IMG/VR virus record: IMGVR_UViG_3300029258_001841
Coordinates: 1-29,337 of that record
Length of the DNA: 29,337 nucleotides
Origin: a virus
Reading direction: 5' to 3' (one strand)
Shown here one piece after another: positions 13,812-21,019 of the stretch. Each line of letters starts with the position of its first letter. Positions within the stretch are counted from its first letter, which is position 1. The translations under genes and the position numbers were made by a program. The notes under the pieces were generated by a model. The model saw only the letters and a list, made by a program, of their open reading frames with translations, had not been told where the DNA came from and searched no databases.

Positions 13812-14918
13812 ATGGCGCGCAATTATCAGAACATCAGAACGGCGTACTGGGATTCGGCGCGGGGCCGGGAAGCTCCGCTATCATCGGACGAAATACTGGT
13901 CGAGCTCTTTTTAATCACATCCCCACAATGCGGACCGTCCGGAATTTTCATCATCAATCCCGAGACGGTCGGATACTACACCGGGCTCGGGCATGACCCC
14001 GGACAATCCCGAGGCGATATTTTCGGCAACGGGAAAATCGAAGGGACGCTCCGGGCTCTGGAGTCGAAGGGACGGCTCCGGCTCTATCCCGGCGGCTGGA
14101 TATGGGTAATGGGGAAGTGGGAATTCGAGGCGAAGAATCCTAACATCCAGAAAGCATTATTCATCGAGGTTGAGTCAGCGCCCGGCGAGGTAATCCGGGA
14201 CTTCCTCGACCGCTATCGGCAGACCTTTACCGAACGCATCCCGGAGCGGATATTACAGAGGGCTTCGAGGGCCGTCCGGCAAACCCTTCCCGAAACGGTA
14301 TCGGAAACCGTTCCCGAAACGGTTACGGGAGTAGACCCCGAAGGGACTCCCCTAACTAAAGTAGAAGTAGAAGAGAATAGAACTAATTTATGCTCCGCTT
14401 CACAGACCCGGAGCGCCAGTAATCGCTCGAAACAACATCCGGAATCACTCATGCTTGACGATAACCTGAAGGGCTGGGTATGCTCTCTCATCCCGGAGCT
14501 CGAGAATAATAAATCCGCCCTGAAGCGGAATCTCGATGCGCTCGAAAAGCTTTTCCGACTCGACCGGGAAAAAATATGCCCTCACTATGGACCCGAGCAA
14601 TGGAAAGCTCATGTAATCGAAATCCTCGAGTGGATGGCTCATGACACTGAAGGAAATGGGAAGTGGAAGGGCTGGGCCTCTGTTTTTTCATCGATACCCC
14701 GGCTCCGACAGAACGGGTGCGAGAAGTTTATATCCGCTCGCCGTTCCTTCCTCTCCAGAAATCCACAGCGCGATATCACTTCAGATATAGCCCGACTCGA
14801 AGGGCGAATCATATCTCTCGAAGCTCAGGCGGGAGCCGAACCCGAGGATGAACTTATCGCCCTGCAACTCAAGAACGCCCGTATCGAACTATCACGACTG
14901 AAAGGAAGCAATGAATGA
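13812..14918 (+). CDS. Replication initiator / O-like protein
   Basis: 368-aa protein, first of the rightward block. The first 115 residues look like a winged-helix replication-protein domain (LSSDEILVELFLITSP, GIFIINPETVGYYTGL, GTLRALESKGRLRLYPGGWIWV). A polar linker of about residues 140-215 follows (ETVSETVPETVTG repeats), then a helical C-terminal region (PEQWKAHVIEILEWM, WKGWASVFSSIPRL) like the phage helicase-loader or DnaD-type ends. This build and the iteron-like DNA within the linker recall lambda O. It would bind the origin and recruit the host helicase. No conserved catalytic residue is expected. Lower certainty because the call rests on architecture. Confidence 0.55.
   Translation: MARNYQNIRTAYWDSARGREAPLSSDEILVELFLITSPQCGPSGIFIINPETVGYYTGLGHDPGQSRGDIFGNGKIEGTLRALESKGRLRLYPGGWIWVMGKWEFEAKNPNIQKALFIEVESAPGEVIRDFLDRYRQTFTERIPERILQRASRAVRQTLPETVSETVPETVTGVDPEGTPLTKVEVEENRTNLCSASQTRSASNRSKQHPESLMLDDNLKGWVCSLIPELENNKSALKRNLDALEKLFRLDREKICPHYGPEQWKAHVIEILEWMAHDTEGNGKWKGWASVFSSIPRLRQNGCEKFISARRSFLSRNPQRDITSDIARLEGRIISLEAQAGAEPEDELIALQLKNARIELSRLKGSNE
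14287..14396. other. Candidate replication origin inside the initiator gene
   Basis: TTCCCGAAACGGT occurs at 14287-14299 and 14311-14323, with ACCGTT in reverse orientation between them (14307-14312), giving alternating inverted arms. They are followed by an A-rich stretch at about 14355-14396 that could serve as the unwinding element. The arrangement copies lambda ori within O. It could instead reflect only the repeated protein sequence ETVSETVPETV. Confidence 0.4.
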
Positions 14919-15163
14919 CACCCGGACTCATCACGGAGTTTTCAGGCTCCATAACGGAAATCAGGAAGACGAAGGATTATGACTTCATCGAAATAAATTC
15001 GCATGGGTTTTATTCTCAGCTCCGGCTCCACTCGGGACAATCTCAAATTCTGGAACCCGGTCGAATTGTTCGCGTTACCCTCTCAGTGGAGCCGGAGTCC
15101 TTCGATAAGCCCCGACCACCAAACATTGAAGAATTTGAATTCATCGACACGGAGGCCAAATGA
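14915..15163 (+). CDS. Hypothetical 82-aa small beta-rich protein
   Basis: Starts MTPGLITEFSGSITEIR at 14915 with an ATGA overlap and a GGAAG upstream. The pattern of short strands (FIEINSHGFYSQL, LEPGRIVRVTLSVEP) suggests a small beta-barrel, possibly OB-like, which would suit a partner of the replication protein. No direct family match recognised. Confidence 0.6.
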   Translation: MTPGLITEFSGSITEIRKTKDYDFIEINSHGFYSQLRLHSGQSQILEPGRIVRVTLSVEPESFDKPRPPNIEEFEFIDTEAK

Positions 15164-15273
15164 TGCAATCCGGAAGCAATGACTCGGGATGCGGTTGCTT
15201 GATACTCATCCTGCTTTTAATCGTTCTCTCTTTCGTCTCTTTCGTCGGCTTCATGAAGCTGGTCGGGCTCTAG
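15160..15273 (+). CDS. 37-aa single-span membrane microprotein
   Basis: ATG at 15160 (a second ATG follows at once) overlaps the preceding stop, with GGAGG 4-5 nt upstream. MMQSGSNDSGCGC leads into a hydrophobic helix, about residues 14-31 (LILILLLIVLSFVSF...), ending MKLVGL. Likely a small inner-membrane protein of unknown role, perhaps holin-like or superinfection-related; not assignable. Confidence 0.6.
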   Translation: MMQSGSNDSGCGCLILILLLIVLSFVSFVGFMKLVGL

Positions 15274-15292
15274 CCATCTAATCCATTTCAGC

Positions 15293-15322
15293 GAGCCCCG
15301 GTGACTCCCTTCATCGGGGCTC
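15293..15322 (+). terminator. Strong intergenic stem-loop, possible terminator
   Basis: 12-bp stem (arms 15293-15304 and 15311-15322, one G-U pair) with a 6-nt loop between the replication and packaging modules. The following bases are aatatct rather than a T-run, so termination may be weak or factor-dependent, or the element may act as a processing hairpin. Confidence 0.45.
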
Positions 15323-15338
15323 AATATCTATCCGGAAG

Positions 15339-15347
15339 TGATACAAT
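15339..15347 (+). promoter_or_regulatory. Extended -10 element before the terminase genes
   Basis: TGA-TACAAT (15339-15347) is a TGn-extended -10 with no recognisable -35. The predicted start would fall on or next to the GTG at 15354, and no ribosome site is present at normal distance, hinting at a leaderless message. Confidence 0.35.
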
Positions 15348-15353
15348 AAAGCC

Positions 15354-16028
15354 GTGAGCAATCCTGAGCGCGATATTTGGGATGACATCGAAGCGGAGTA
15401 CATCACGACCGACATCAGCCTCCGCGAACTCGCCGATAAGCATAATGTTAGTTACGGCACTCTCCGCAATAAGTCGATGGAGCGCGGCTGGTCTGACAGG
15501 CGCAAGCAGTACCGCGAGGATAAAATCCGGAAAATCCTCGAAACGCAGAAGGATGAAGCTCAGGAAGTCCGCGATACTATCGATGCTTTATCGGAACGAG
15601 TTTGCTTACTGGCGGCGAGGAAGTCGGCAGTCGAGATGACGGAGTACCATCAAGGGAAGAAGCCGATGAGTCAGGCGGAAGTATCGGGACACCTTCATAT
15701 CATCGCGAAAGCTCAAGAGGTTTTATATCGACGGCTCGGTGTCCCGCCACCGAAAACTACTATCGCCCTGACCGATGAAGCCGCCTTCGGGGAATATCAG
15801 AAGCGGCTCGCCATCGAGATGGGAATTTTCATTCGGGAAGGAGCAATCGGAGTGAAGATTATCGAGGGTGGAGGCGACCGGGATGGCGACGAGCGGCTCG
15901 CGCTCGGTGACGGTAACGGGGAAAGCACGGAAGGGAAATACGTCGAACTGAAACTCAAGCCTCCGGAATTCGATGACGAACCGGAGCCGGAAAATCCAAA
16001 CGAAGGAGATGAGAGCGATGAAGGATGA
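15354..16028 (+). CDS. terS: Terminase small subunit
   Basis: 224-aa protein starting with GTG. The N-terminal helix-turn-helix (WDDIEAEYITTDISLREL, HNVSYGTLRNKSMERGW) is the standard start of many phage small terminases that recognise the packaging site. A long helical middle (EAQEVRDTIDALSERV, EVSGHLHIIAKAQEVLYRRL) would form the oligomerisation core, and the tail is acidic and Pro/Glu-rich. It is separated from the large subunit by about 3.6 kb holding the 7-deazaguanine cassette, whereas the two are usually adjacent. No usual Shine-Dalgarno precedes the GTG. Confidence 0.75.
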   Translation: MSNPERDIWDDIEAEYITTDISLRELADKHNVSYGTLRNKSMERGWSDRRKQYREDKIRKILETQKDEAQEVRDTIDALSERVCLLAARKSAVEMTEYHQGKKPMSQAEVSGHLHIIAKAQEVLYRRLGVPPPKTTIALTDEAAFGEYQKRLAIEMGIFIREGAIGVKIIEGGGDRDGDERLALGDGNGESTEGKYVELKLKPPEFDDEPEPENPNEGDESDEG

Positions 16029-16203
16029 GCACGGCTATGACATGGCTGATGGGGATACTCGCGGTCGGATGCCGGGAGGTCGTGGAGAAGGTCCGGGCGG
16101 ACAGTGCACCTGTCCCGAATGCGGCTATACCATGGCGCATGAGACCGGGCAACCATGCTACGAGATAACCTGTCCGAAGTGCGGGGCGAAGATGGGGCGA
16201 TGA
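16018..16203 (+). CDS. 61-aa glycine-rich zinc-ribbon protein
   Basis: Starts MKDEHGYDMADG at 16018 (GGAGAT upstream), overlapping terS by 11 nt and queE by 4 nt. A Gly/Arg-rich N-terminus (GRMPGGRGEGPGGQ) leads to CTCPECGYTMAHETGQPC and CPKCGAKM, a two-knuckle ribbon with His. Small proteins with this pattern are found in many bacteria and archaea, with no known function. Its place at the head of the modification genes makes it a candidate accessory subunit, which is inference only. Confidence 0.7.
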   Translation: MKDEHGYDMADGDTRGRMPGGRGEGPGGQCTCPECGYTMAHETGQPCYEITCPKCGAKMGR

Positions 16204-16802
16204 CTATGGAATTCGGCATCAATGAGATTTTCTACAGCATCCAAGGCGAGGGATTTCATGCCGGACGGTCGGCGCTTTTCATCCGCTTCGCCGGGTGCAA
16301 TCTCAACTGCGACTTCTGCGATACCGATTTTTCGGAAGCGGTCCGGCTCAGCGCGGAAGGAATCATCGAGATGGGGAGAGCCGCTCTCGGGGAACGGGGA
16401 GCGGGTAGACCGTCTATCATCGTGCTGACCGGAGGAGAGCCAGCTCTTCAGGCTACCGGGCCGCTCCTGACTCTGCTTCGTAAACGGCTCTGCCCGTACA
16501 TCGCTATCGAAACGAACGGTACGGTCCCCATCAAATGCGCTCCCGACTGGATAACCCTCAGTCCGAAGTCGGAAGATGGCCTCGTCCTCACTACCTGCGA
16601 TGAACTGAAGGTCGTTTATCCGGCTGGGGTGGACCCGCTCGCATTCGAGCGCTTCGGGACGGGTAAGCGATACATCCAGCCGCTGTGGGTCGCGGACCGA
16701 TACATCCGGGAGGTTTATCTTCGTGACGCAATCAATTTCGTATTGGAGAATTACCGGTGGAAATTATCAATCCAAACTCATAAACTAATCGGGGTGAAAT
16801 GA
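16200..16802 (+). CDS. queE: 7-carboxy-7-deazaguanine synthase (radical SAM)
   Basis: 200-aa enzyme that rearranges 6-carboxytetrahydropterin to 7-carboxy-7-deazaguanine, step three of preQ0 synthesis. The N-terminal FYSIQGEGFHAGR is the QueE hallmark; CNLNCDFC gives the radical-SAM C33-x3-C37-x2-C40 that holds the 4Fe-4S cluster, followed by DTDFS. LTGGEPALQ is the SAM-binding GGE motif, and ETNGT and LSPKS follow in the usual order. Length fits the family. ATG 16200 overlaps the zinc-ribbon stop; ATG 16206 is an alternative. Translationally coupled to queD by ATGA. Confidence 0.93.
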   Translation: MTMEFGINEIFYSIQGEGFHAGRSALFIRFAGCNLNCDFCDTDFSEAVRLSAEGIIEMGRAALGERGAGRPSIIVLTGGEPALQATGPLLTLLRKRLCPYIAIETNGTVPIKCAPDWITLSPKSEDGLVLTTCDELKVVYPAGVDPLAFERFGTGKRYIQPLWVADRYIREVYLRDAINFVLENYRWKLSIQTHKLIGVK

Positions 16803-17161
16803 TGATTATCTGTAAGACCTACGGCTTCGATGCCGCACACCATCTGACGGAAGTACCGGAGCATCACCCATGCTCCTTCGTTCACGGTCATAGTTATCGA
16901 GTTGATATCGCTCTGGAATCAGAGGCACTGGAAAAGGGTATGGTCCTCGACTTCCACCAGCTCGATGATATCATGCGACCTATCCTCGCACAGTTCGACC
17001 ACTCCGACCTGAACGACACACTCGAGAATCCTACCGCTGAGCTGATATCAATCTGGATTGCTCAGAACATCGTGATGTTAATCCCGCAAGGCATCCGGCT
17101 GCTTTTCGTCCGGGTGTGGGAGACGGAGAAAGCTTATGCCGAGTACCGACCCACTGGCTGA
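16799..17161 (+). CDS. queD: 6-carboxy-5,6,7,8-tetrahydropterin synthase
   Basis: 120-aa QueD, which turns dihydroneopterin triphosphate into 6-carboxytetrahydropterin. Zinc ligands are visible as H15 (FDAAHHL) with H29 and H31 (VHGHSY); C25 in HPCSF is the catalytic cysteine; DFHQLDD, FDHSDLND (Asp-His pair) and NPTAE follow in family order, and the pterin-holding Glu lies in VRVWETE. Full length. The 3' end overlaps folE by 26 nt, so all four synthesis genes are tightly coupled. A second ATG directly follows the first. Confidence 0.94.
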   Translation: MMIICKTYGFDAAHHLTEVPEHHPCSFVHGHSYRVDIALESEALEKGMVLDFHQLDDIMRPILAQFDHSDLNDTLENPTAELISIWIAQNIVMLIPQGIRLLFVRVWETEKAYAEYRPTG

Positions 17162-17666
17162 CCTATACCGAGCAATCGTCGAGGAGTTTGATGACCCGAA
17201 GCGTGAAGGGGTCCGCGAGACACCGGAACGAGCGGCGAGGGCAATGCGCGAACTTCTGACCCCGGTCGAGTTCCGCTTTACCACGTTCGAGTCGCAGGGC
17301 TACGACCAGATGATTGTAGACCGGGATATCAAGTTTTTTTCGCTCTGCGAACATCACATGATTCCCTTCTTCGGCACCTGCTCCATCGGATATATCCCGA
17401 AGGACCGAATCGTCGGTTTATCGAAGCTGACCCGCTGCGTGAATTATTTCGCCCACAGGCTCAATACTCAGGAGTACATGACTCAGAATATAGCCGACTT
17501 CATCGAAGAGAAACTAAAACCGAAGGGTGTAGGTGTGATAATCAAAGCGCGACACCTCTGCCGGGAGATGCGCGGGGTTCAGGGTCATGGCGAGATGATT
17601 ACGTCATGCCTGAAAGGAATTTTTCTTCACAATCCCGAAGTGCGAGAGGAGTTCATGAAGTTATGA
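17136..17666 (+). CDS. folE: GTP cyclohydrolase I
   Basis: 176-aa FolE (type IA), which opens GTP to dihydroneopterin triphosphate, the first step of the 7-deazaguanine path. SLCEHHMIPFFG supplies zinc ligands C71 and H74, LSKLTRCVNYFAHRLNTQE is the active-site helix, and ARHLCREMRG provides C142. It is somewhat shorter than E. coli FolE at the N-terminus but complete in its core. GGAG upstream of ATG 17136 lies inside queD. A phage copy lets the pathway outrun host folate-linked supply. Confidence 0.95.
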   Translation: MPSTDPLADLYRAIVEEFDDPKREGVRETPERAARAMRELLTPVEFRFTTFESQGYDQMIVDRDIKFFSLCEHHMIPFFGTCSIGYIPKDRIVGLSKLTRCVNYFAHRLNTQEYMTQNIADFIEEKLKPKGVGVIIKARHLCREMRGVQGHGEMITSCLKGIFLHNPEVREEFMKL

Positions 17667-18298
17667 AAGCAGTCATCCTTCTGAGCGGTGGTATGGATTC
17701 GGCTATCTGCATTGCGCTCGCAATCGAGCAGGGATTTGAACCATATCTATTCCACATGAGCTATGGACAACGGACCGAAAAACGCGAATTGAAGTCGGTC
17801 ATCAATCTCGCGAAGCATTACGGGCTCAATCATCCGGAGCGGGTATTGATAGTGACTGACCGGACAATCTCATATATCGGCGGGAACGCCATCACGGACA
17901 GAAATATTCCGGTGCCCACGGATGGGGAAATAATCGGCGTTCCCGCTACCTTCGTTCCTTTCCGGAACGCAATCCTTCTCTCCTACGCCGTAACATGGGC
18001 TCAGGTTATCGAAGCGGAAGCGATTTATTTCGGCGTGGTCGATGGGGAGAGGAGCAGATATCCCGACTGTCATAAAGAATTTATCGAGTCGTATCAGTTA
18101 GCCGTGGATGCGGGGATTCCCGATAATCGAATTCAGGTAATTACCCCGCTCTATTACGACACGAAGAGGGAAGCTTATGAATGCGCTTTACGACTCAACG
18201 TACCGCTTGAACTGACGTGGAGCTGTTACCAGAATGAAAACGAACCATGCGGGAAATGCGAATCATGTATGGCGCGAGCGAAAGCGATGGATTTATGA
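17663..18298 (+). CDS. queC: 7-cyano-7-deazaguanine (preQ0) synthase
   Basis: 211-aa QueC, which uses ATP and ammonia to convert 7-carboxy-7-deazaguanine to preQ0. The PP-loop SGGMDS is at residues 8-13, SYGQR follows, and the C-terminal zinc site is C188 with CGKCESC (C196, C199, C202). No glutamine-amidotransferase domain is attached, so this is not the Gat-QueC form that leads toward archaeosine in some phages. Start at ATG 17663 overlaps the folE stop; a longer frame to 17606 is not needed. Confidence 0.95.
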   Translation: MKAVILLSGGMDSAICIALAIEQGFEPYLFHMSYGQRTEKRELKSVINLAKHYGLNHPERVLIVTDRTISYIGGNAITDRNIPVPTDGEIIGVPATFVPFRNAILLSYAVTWAQVIEAEAIYFGVVDGERSRYPDCHKEFIESYQLAVDAGIPDNRIQVITPLYYDTKREAYECALRLNVPLELTWSCYQNENEPCGKCESCMARAKAMDL

Positions 18299-19107
18299 TT
18301 ATCTACCACGTCGAACCCCTTCACTGGGTAGGGTATACGGAAAAGATGGGTGCGGAAAAATACGACGCGCTCTATTCTTTCGTAAACAAAACCACCATCG
18401 AGAATCAGGTATTCCCGAGCACGAACATCAATCGCCTCTTTATTGACTCTGGAGCATTCAGCGCTTTCACCCGAGGAGTGGAGATTAACCTCGATGAGTA
18501 TTGCGAATGGCTCCGTGCTCATGAAAAGCGGATTACATCATACGCCGCACTTGACGTTATCCGGAACTGGCGGGGTAGTAGAACCAATCTTGACCGGATG
18601 CTTTCATACGGACTGAATCCGATTCCCGTTTTCCACGCGCAAAGCCCGATGGAGGAATTGCGTCGGCTCTGCAAGGAACATGACTATATCGGCCTTGGCG
18701 GTATAGCGGACGACGTGAAGCGCCGCCGCCAGCTCCTTACCACTTGGCTTGATTCCTGCTTTTCAATCATCCGGGATTACTGGCCTATTAAGGTACATGG
18801 CTTCGGTATCACTATGCTTTCCGCGCTGACGAGGTATCCTTTTTATAGCGTGGACTCATCAAGCGTTACATACGCCATGAAGATGGGATTGATAATTACG
18901 TTCACCGGGTCAAGCATCCGCCAGAAAACCTATAACGAGATTGTGAAGTCGGGGAAAGGGGTAGACCTCCAGCCGCACTGCATCGATAACCCAGATGAAG
19001 AAAAATCGCGATACAAGAAACGCATCGCTCGCGCTTACAACGAATACAGGAAAGCGGAAAAATACATTACCGACCTCTGGAAGCTAAGGGGAATATCATG
19101 GGATTAA
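18295..19107 (+). CDS. dpdA: DpdA-like DNA 7-deazaguanine transglycosylase
   Basis: 270-aa TGT-superfamily barrel, taken to exchange guanine in DNA for preQ0. Key blocks are LFIDSGAFSAF with D51 (matching the general acid/base Asp of TGT's DSGGFQ), YAALDVI, YIGLGGIADD, VHGFGIT and YSVDSSS with D187 at the expected nucleophile position. Phage DpdA proteins are of this shorter size, without the extra domains of bacterial DpdA. Context is decisive: it directly follows queC with an ATGA overlap. ATG 18265 is another possible start since no strong ribosome site is seen. Sequence specificity cannot be told. Confidence 0.82.
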   Translation: MIIYHVEPLHWVGYTEKMGAEKYDALYSFVNKTTIENQVFPSTNINRLFIDSGAFSAFTRGVEINLDEYCEWLRAHEKRITSYAALDVIRNWRGSRTNLDRMLSYGLNPIPVFHAQSPMEELRRLCKEHDYIGLGGIADDVKRRRQLLTTWLDSCFSIIRDYWPIKVHGFGITMLSALTRYPFYSVDSSSVTYAMKMGLIITFTGSSIRQKTYNEIVKSGKGVDLQPHCIDNPDEEKSRYKKRIARAYNEYRKAEKYITDLWKLRGISWD

Positions 19108-19616
19108 AGCGATTCAAGGAGATTCCACTGAAGCAGCTCGATAAAGCCCCGTGGAATTACAAGACCGATAATGATGAACTGAAAGAGAAGCTGAAGGAAA
19201 ACCTTCGCCGGAACGGGCAGGTGGAAAATATCGTAGTGCGCGAGATGAAAGGTGGAAGGTACGAAATCGTAAATGGTAATCATCGCTTCGATGCTCTGGA
19301 AGAGCTGAGCTTTGAAAAAGTCATCTGCTATAACCTCGGTGAAGTCAGCGATAAGGCGGCGCGTCGGCTCGCCATCGAGCTCAATGAGACCCGATTCGAG
19401 ACGGACCGGATAAAGCTCGCCGTGACCATCAAGGATATCGCCGATGAATTCGACCTCAGTGACATATCGCTTACGACCCCGTATGAACTGGAAGAACTGG
19501 AAGCGATGGTCGACCTGCTTGATTTCGATTTCGATAAGTTCGAGGAAAAAGAACTCCCTCCCATCGATGACGGGATGATAGAATGTCCCGAGTGTGGACA
19601 TAAGTTCAAGCCATGA
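19098..19616 (+). CDS. ParB/Srx-like domain protein with C-terminal zinc ribbon
   Basis: 172-aa protein. The N-terminal 100 residues are a ParB-like nuclease domain: IPLKQLDKAPWNYKTD, LKENLRRNGQVENIVVRE, and YEIVNGNHRFDALEEL, the phage form of the GEHR nucleotide-binding motif. It ends MIECPECGHKFKP, half of a zinc ribbon. Stand-alone ParB-like proteins often precede TerL in phages. Overlapping dpdA by 10 nt and terL by 4 nt, it may take part in packaging or in DNA modification. Such domains can use CTP or cleave DNA; neither is shown here. Confidence 0.75.
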   Translation: MGLKRFKEIPLKQLDKAPWNYKTDNDELKEKLKENLRRNGQVENIVVREMKGGRYEIVNGNHRFDALEELSFEKVICYNLGEVSDKAARRLAIELNETRFETDRIKLAVTIKDIADEFDLSDISLTTPYELEELEAMVDLLDFDFDKFEEKELPPIDDGMIECPECGHKFKP

Positions 19617-21019
19617 CCTATGAGCTTGCAGAGGACCGATATATAATCGAGCCATGGCGCGCGGCGATTTTCCGGGCTACCGGATTCGAGCTGCACCCGG
19701 GACAGGCCCGGCTACTCAACAGTTTTCTCAATTATGATTTCACATGGTCTTGCGGAGGTCGTCGAGGGGGAAAGAGCGAGGTAGTGGCGAGGATTGTTTT
19801 CAGCGAGTTCGTCCGATACAAGGATACGATTCCATCGACGGAACGCTGGCCGAAAAAAATCCTCATCCTTGCCCCGGAATATAAGCAGGCCCGTATCATC
19901 TTCGGAAAGGTCCACCGACTGGTAAAGAAATTCGGAGTGCCGCTGGTCACCGACCGCTTCAGTGCGGGTGAGATGGAGCTTGAGAGCGCATGGGGCTCGC
20001 TCATCATGTGCATGACCGGGCGGAATAAGGATGCATGGCCCGGGTTCGACTGGGATTTAGTCGTCGTCGACGAGGCTCCGATTTTCAAAGATGGGGCGGC
20101 TTTCGAGGAATTGCTATTCCCGACCCTGCTCGATGCGAAAGGAAAATTCCTTGCCATCGGGACCCCGGATTATCCCGGCTCATTCTCCCATCGCTGGATG
20201 CTCGACGGACTCGACCCCGATAACGAGCAATGGGGCTTCGCGCACTGGACGACAACTGATAACTGGTACATCCCACATGCCGCCGAGTGGATAGAGCGCC
20301 AGCGGAAAAGTATCCCCGATGATATCATCCAGCGGCAGTACATGGCCCGGTATGTCAGCCGCTCCGGTCTGGTCTATAACGAGTACCTCGAATGTATCGG
20401 GGAGTTCGATACGTCGGAAATCGAGCATGGACGCTGGCATCGGGCTGGTGACTTCGGCTTCGTCAATCCGTTCGCCTGTGCGGTCGTCTGCCAGATTGGT
20501 GAAATGACTTATATCGTCGACGAGTACTATGAAACTCAGCGGAATAATTCGGAGCACGCTCCCCATCTCCGTGCGCTCGACCATAAATACCCTTTCCATA
20601 ATCGGAAAACTTTCAATGTGTGGGACCCGGAAAATCCCGAAGGAATCGACTTTCTATCGAAGTGGCGCGACTCTCAGGGTGGACGGATAAAAGGTCACTG
20701 GGTAAAAGATTACTCGAAAGGCGGAATCATCGACCGTATCGACATGATACGCCGTCGCATGATTTCCGGCCACATACGGATTCATCCTCGATGTAAAAAC
20801 TTCATCCGGGAGCTATCGCTTTACGCCTACCCGGATAAGAAGCCGGATAAGGCGGCGAGCGAGAAACCGATGGACAAAGATAATCACCTAATCAAAGCCG
20901 TCGAGTATTTGACCGAGCATCTATACGGTGATACATTTATTCCGTTAGACCCGGAGCAGTTGAAAGCGCGGTCGAGTAAGCGCAAGAGTGAAAAAATCCT
21001 GCGAGGGTATAAGTCGTGA
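19613..21019 (+). CDS. terL: Terminase large subunit
   Basis: 468-aa packaging motor. Walker A GGRRGGKS at residues 48-55, Walker B LVVVDEAP near 149-156, and a coupling block FLAIGTPDYPG form the ATPase. The C-terminal RNase-H-type nuclease begins with HRAGDFGFVNPFA (first metal Asp), with YIVDEYYE and DKDNHLIKAVEYL further on. It cuts and translocates concatemer DNA into the prohead. ATGA overlap with the ParB-like gene. Length is normal. Confidence 0.92.
   Translation: MTYELAEDRYIIEPWRAAIFRATGFELHPGQARLLNSFLNYDFTWSCGGRRGGKSEVVARIVFSEFVRYKDTIPSTERWPKKILILAPEYKQARIIFGKVHRLVKKFGVPLVTDRFSAGEMELESAWGSLIMCMTGRNKDAWPGFDWDLVVVDEAPIFKDGAAFEELLFPTLLDAKGKFLAIGTPDYPGSFSHRWMLDGLDPDNEQWGFAHWTTTDNWYIPHAAEWIERQRKSIPDDIIQRQYMARYVSRSGLVYNEYLECIGEFDTSEIEHGRWHRAGDFGFVNPFACAVVCQIGEMTYIVDEYYETQRNNSEHAPHLRALDHKYPFHNRKTFNVWDPENPEGIDFLSKWRDSQGGRIKGHWVKDYSKGGIIDRIDMIRRRMISGHIRIHPRCKNFIRELSLYAYPDKKPDKAASEKPMDKDNHLIKAVEYLTEHLYGDTFIPLDPEQLKARSSKRKSEKILRGYKS

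Noticed and set aside
15797-16222. 141-aa Ser/Pro-rich leftward frame
   Set aside because: Low-complexity antisense of the acidic terS tail and the Gly-rich zinc ribbon.
19104-19655. 183-aa leftward frame opposite the ParB-like gene
   Set aside because: ParB-like motifs and overlaps with dpdA and terL support the forward strand only.
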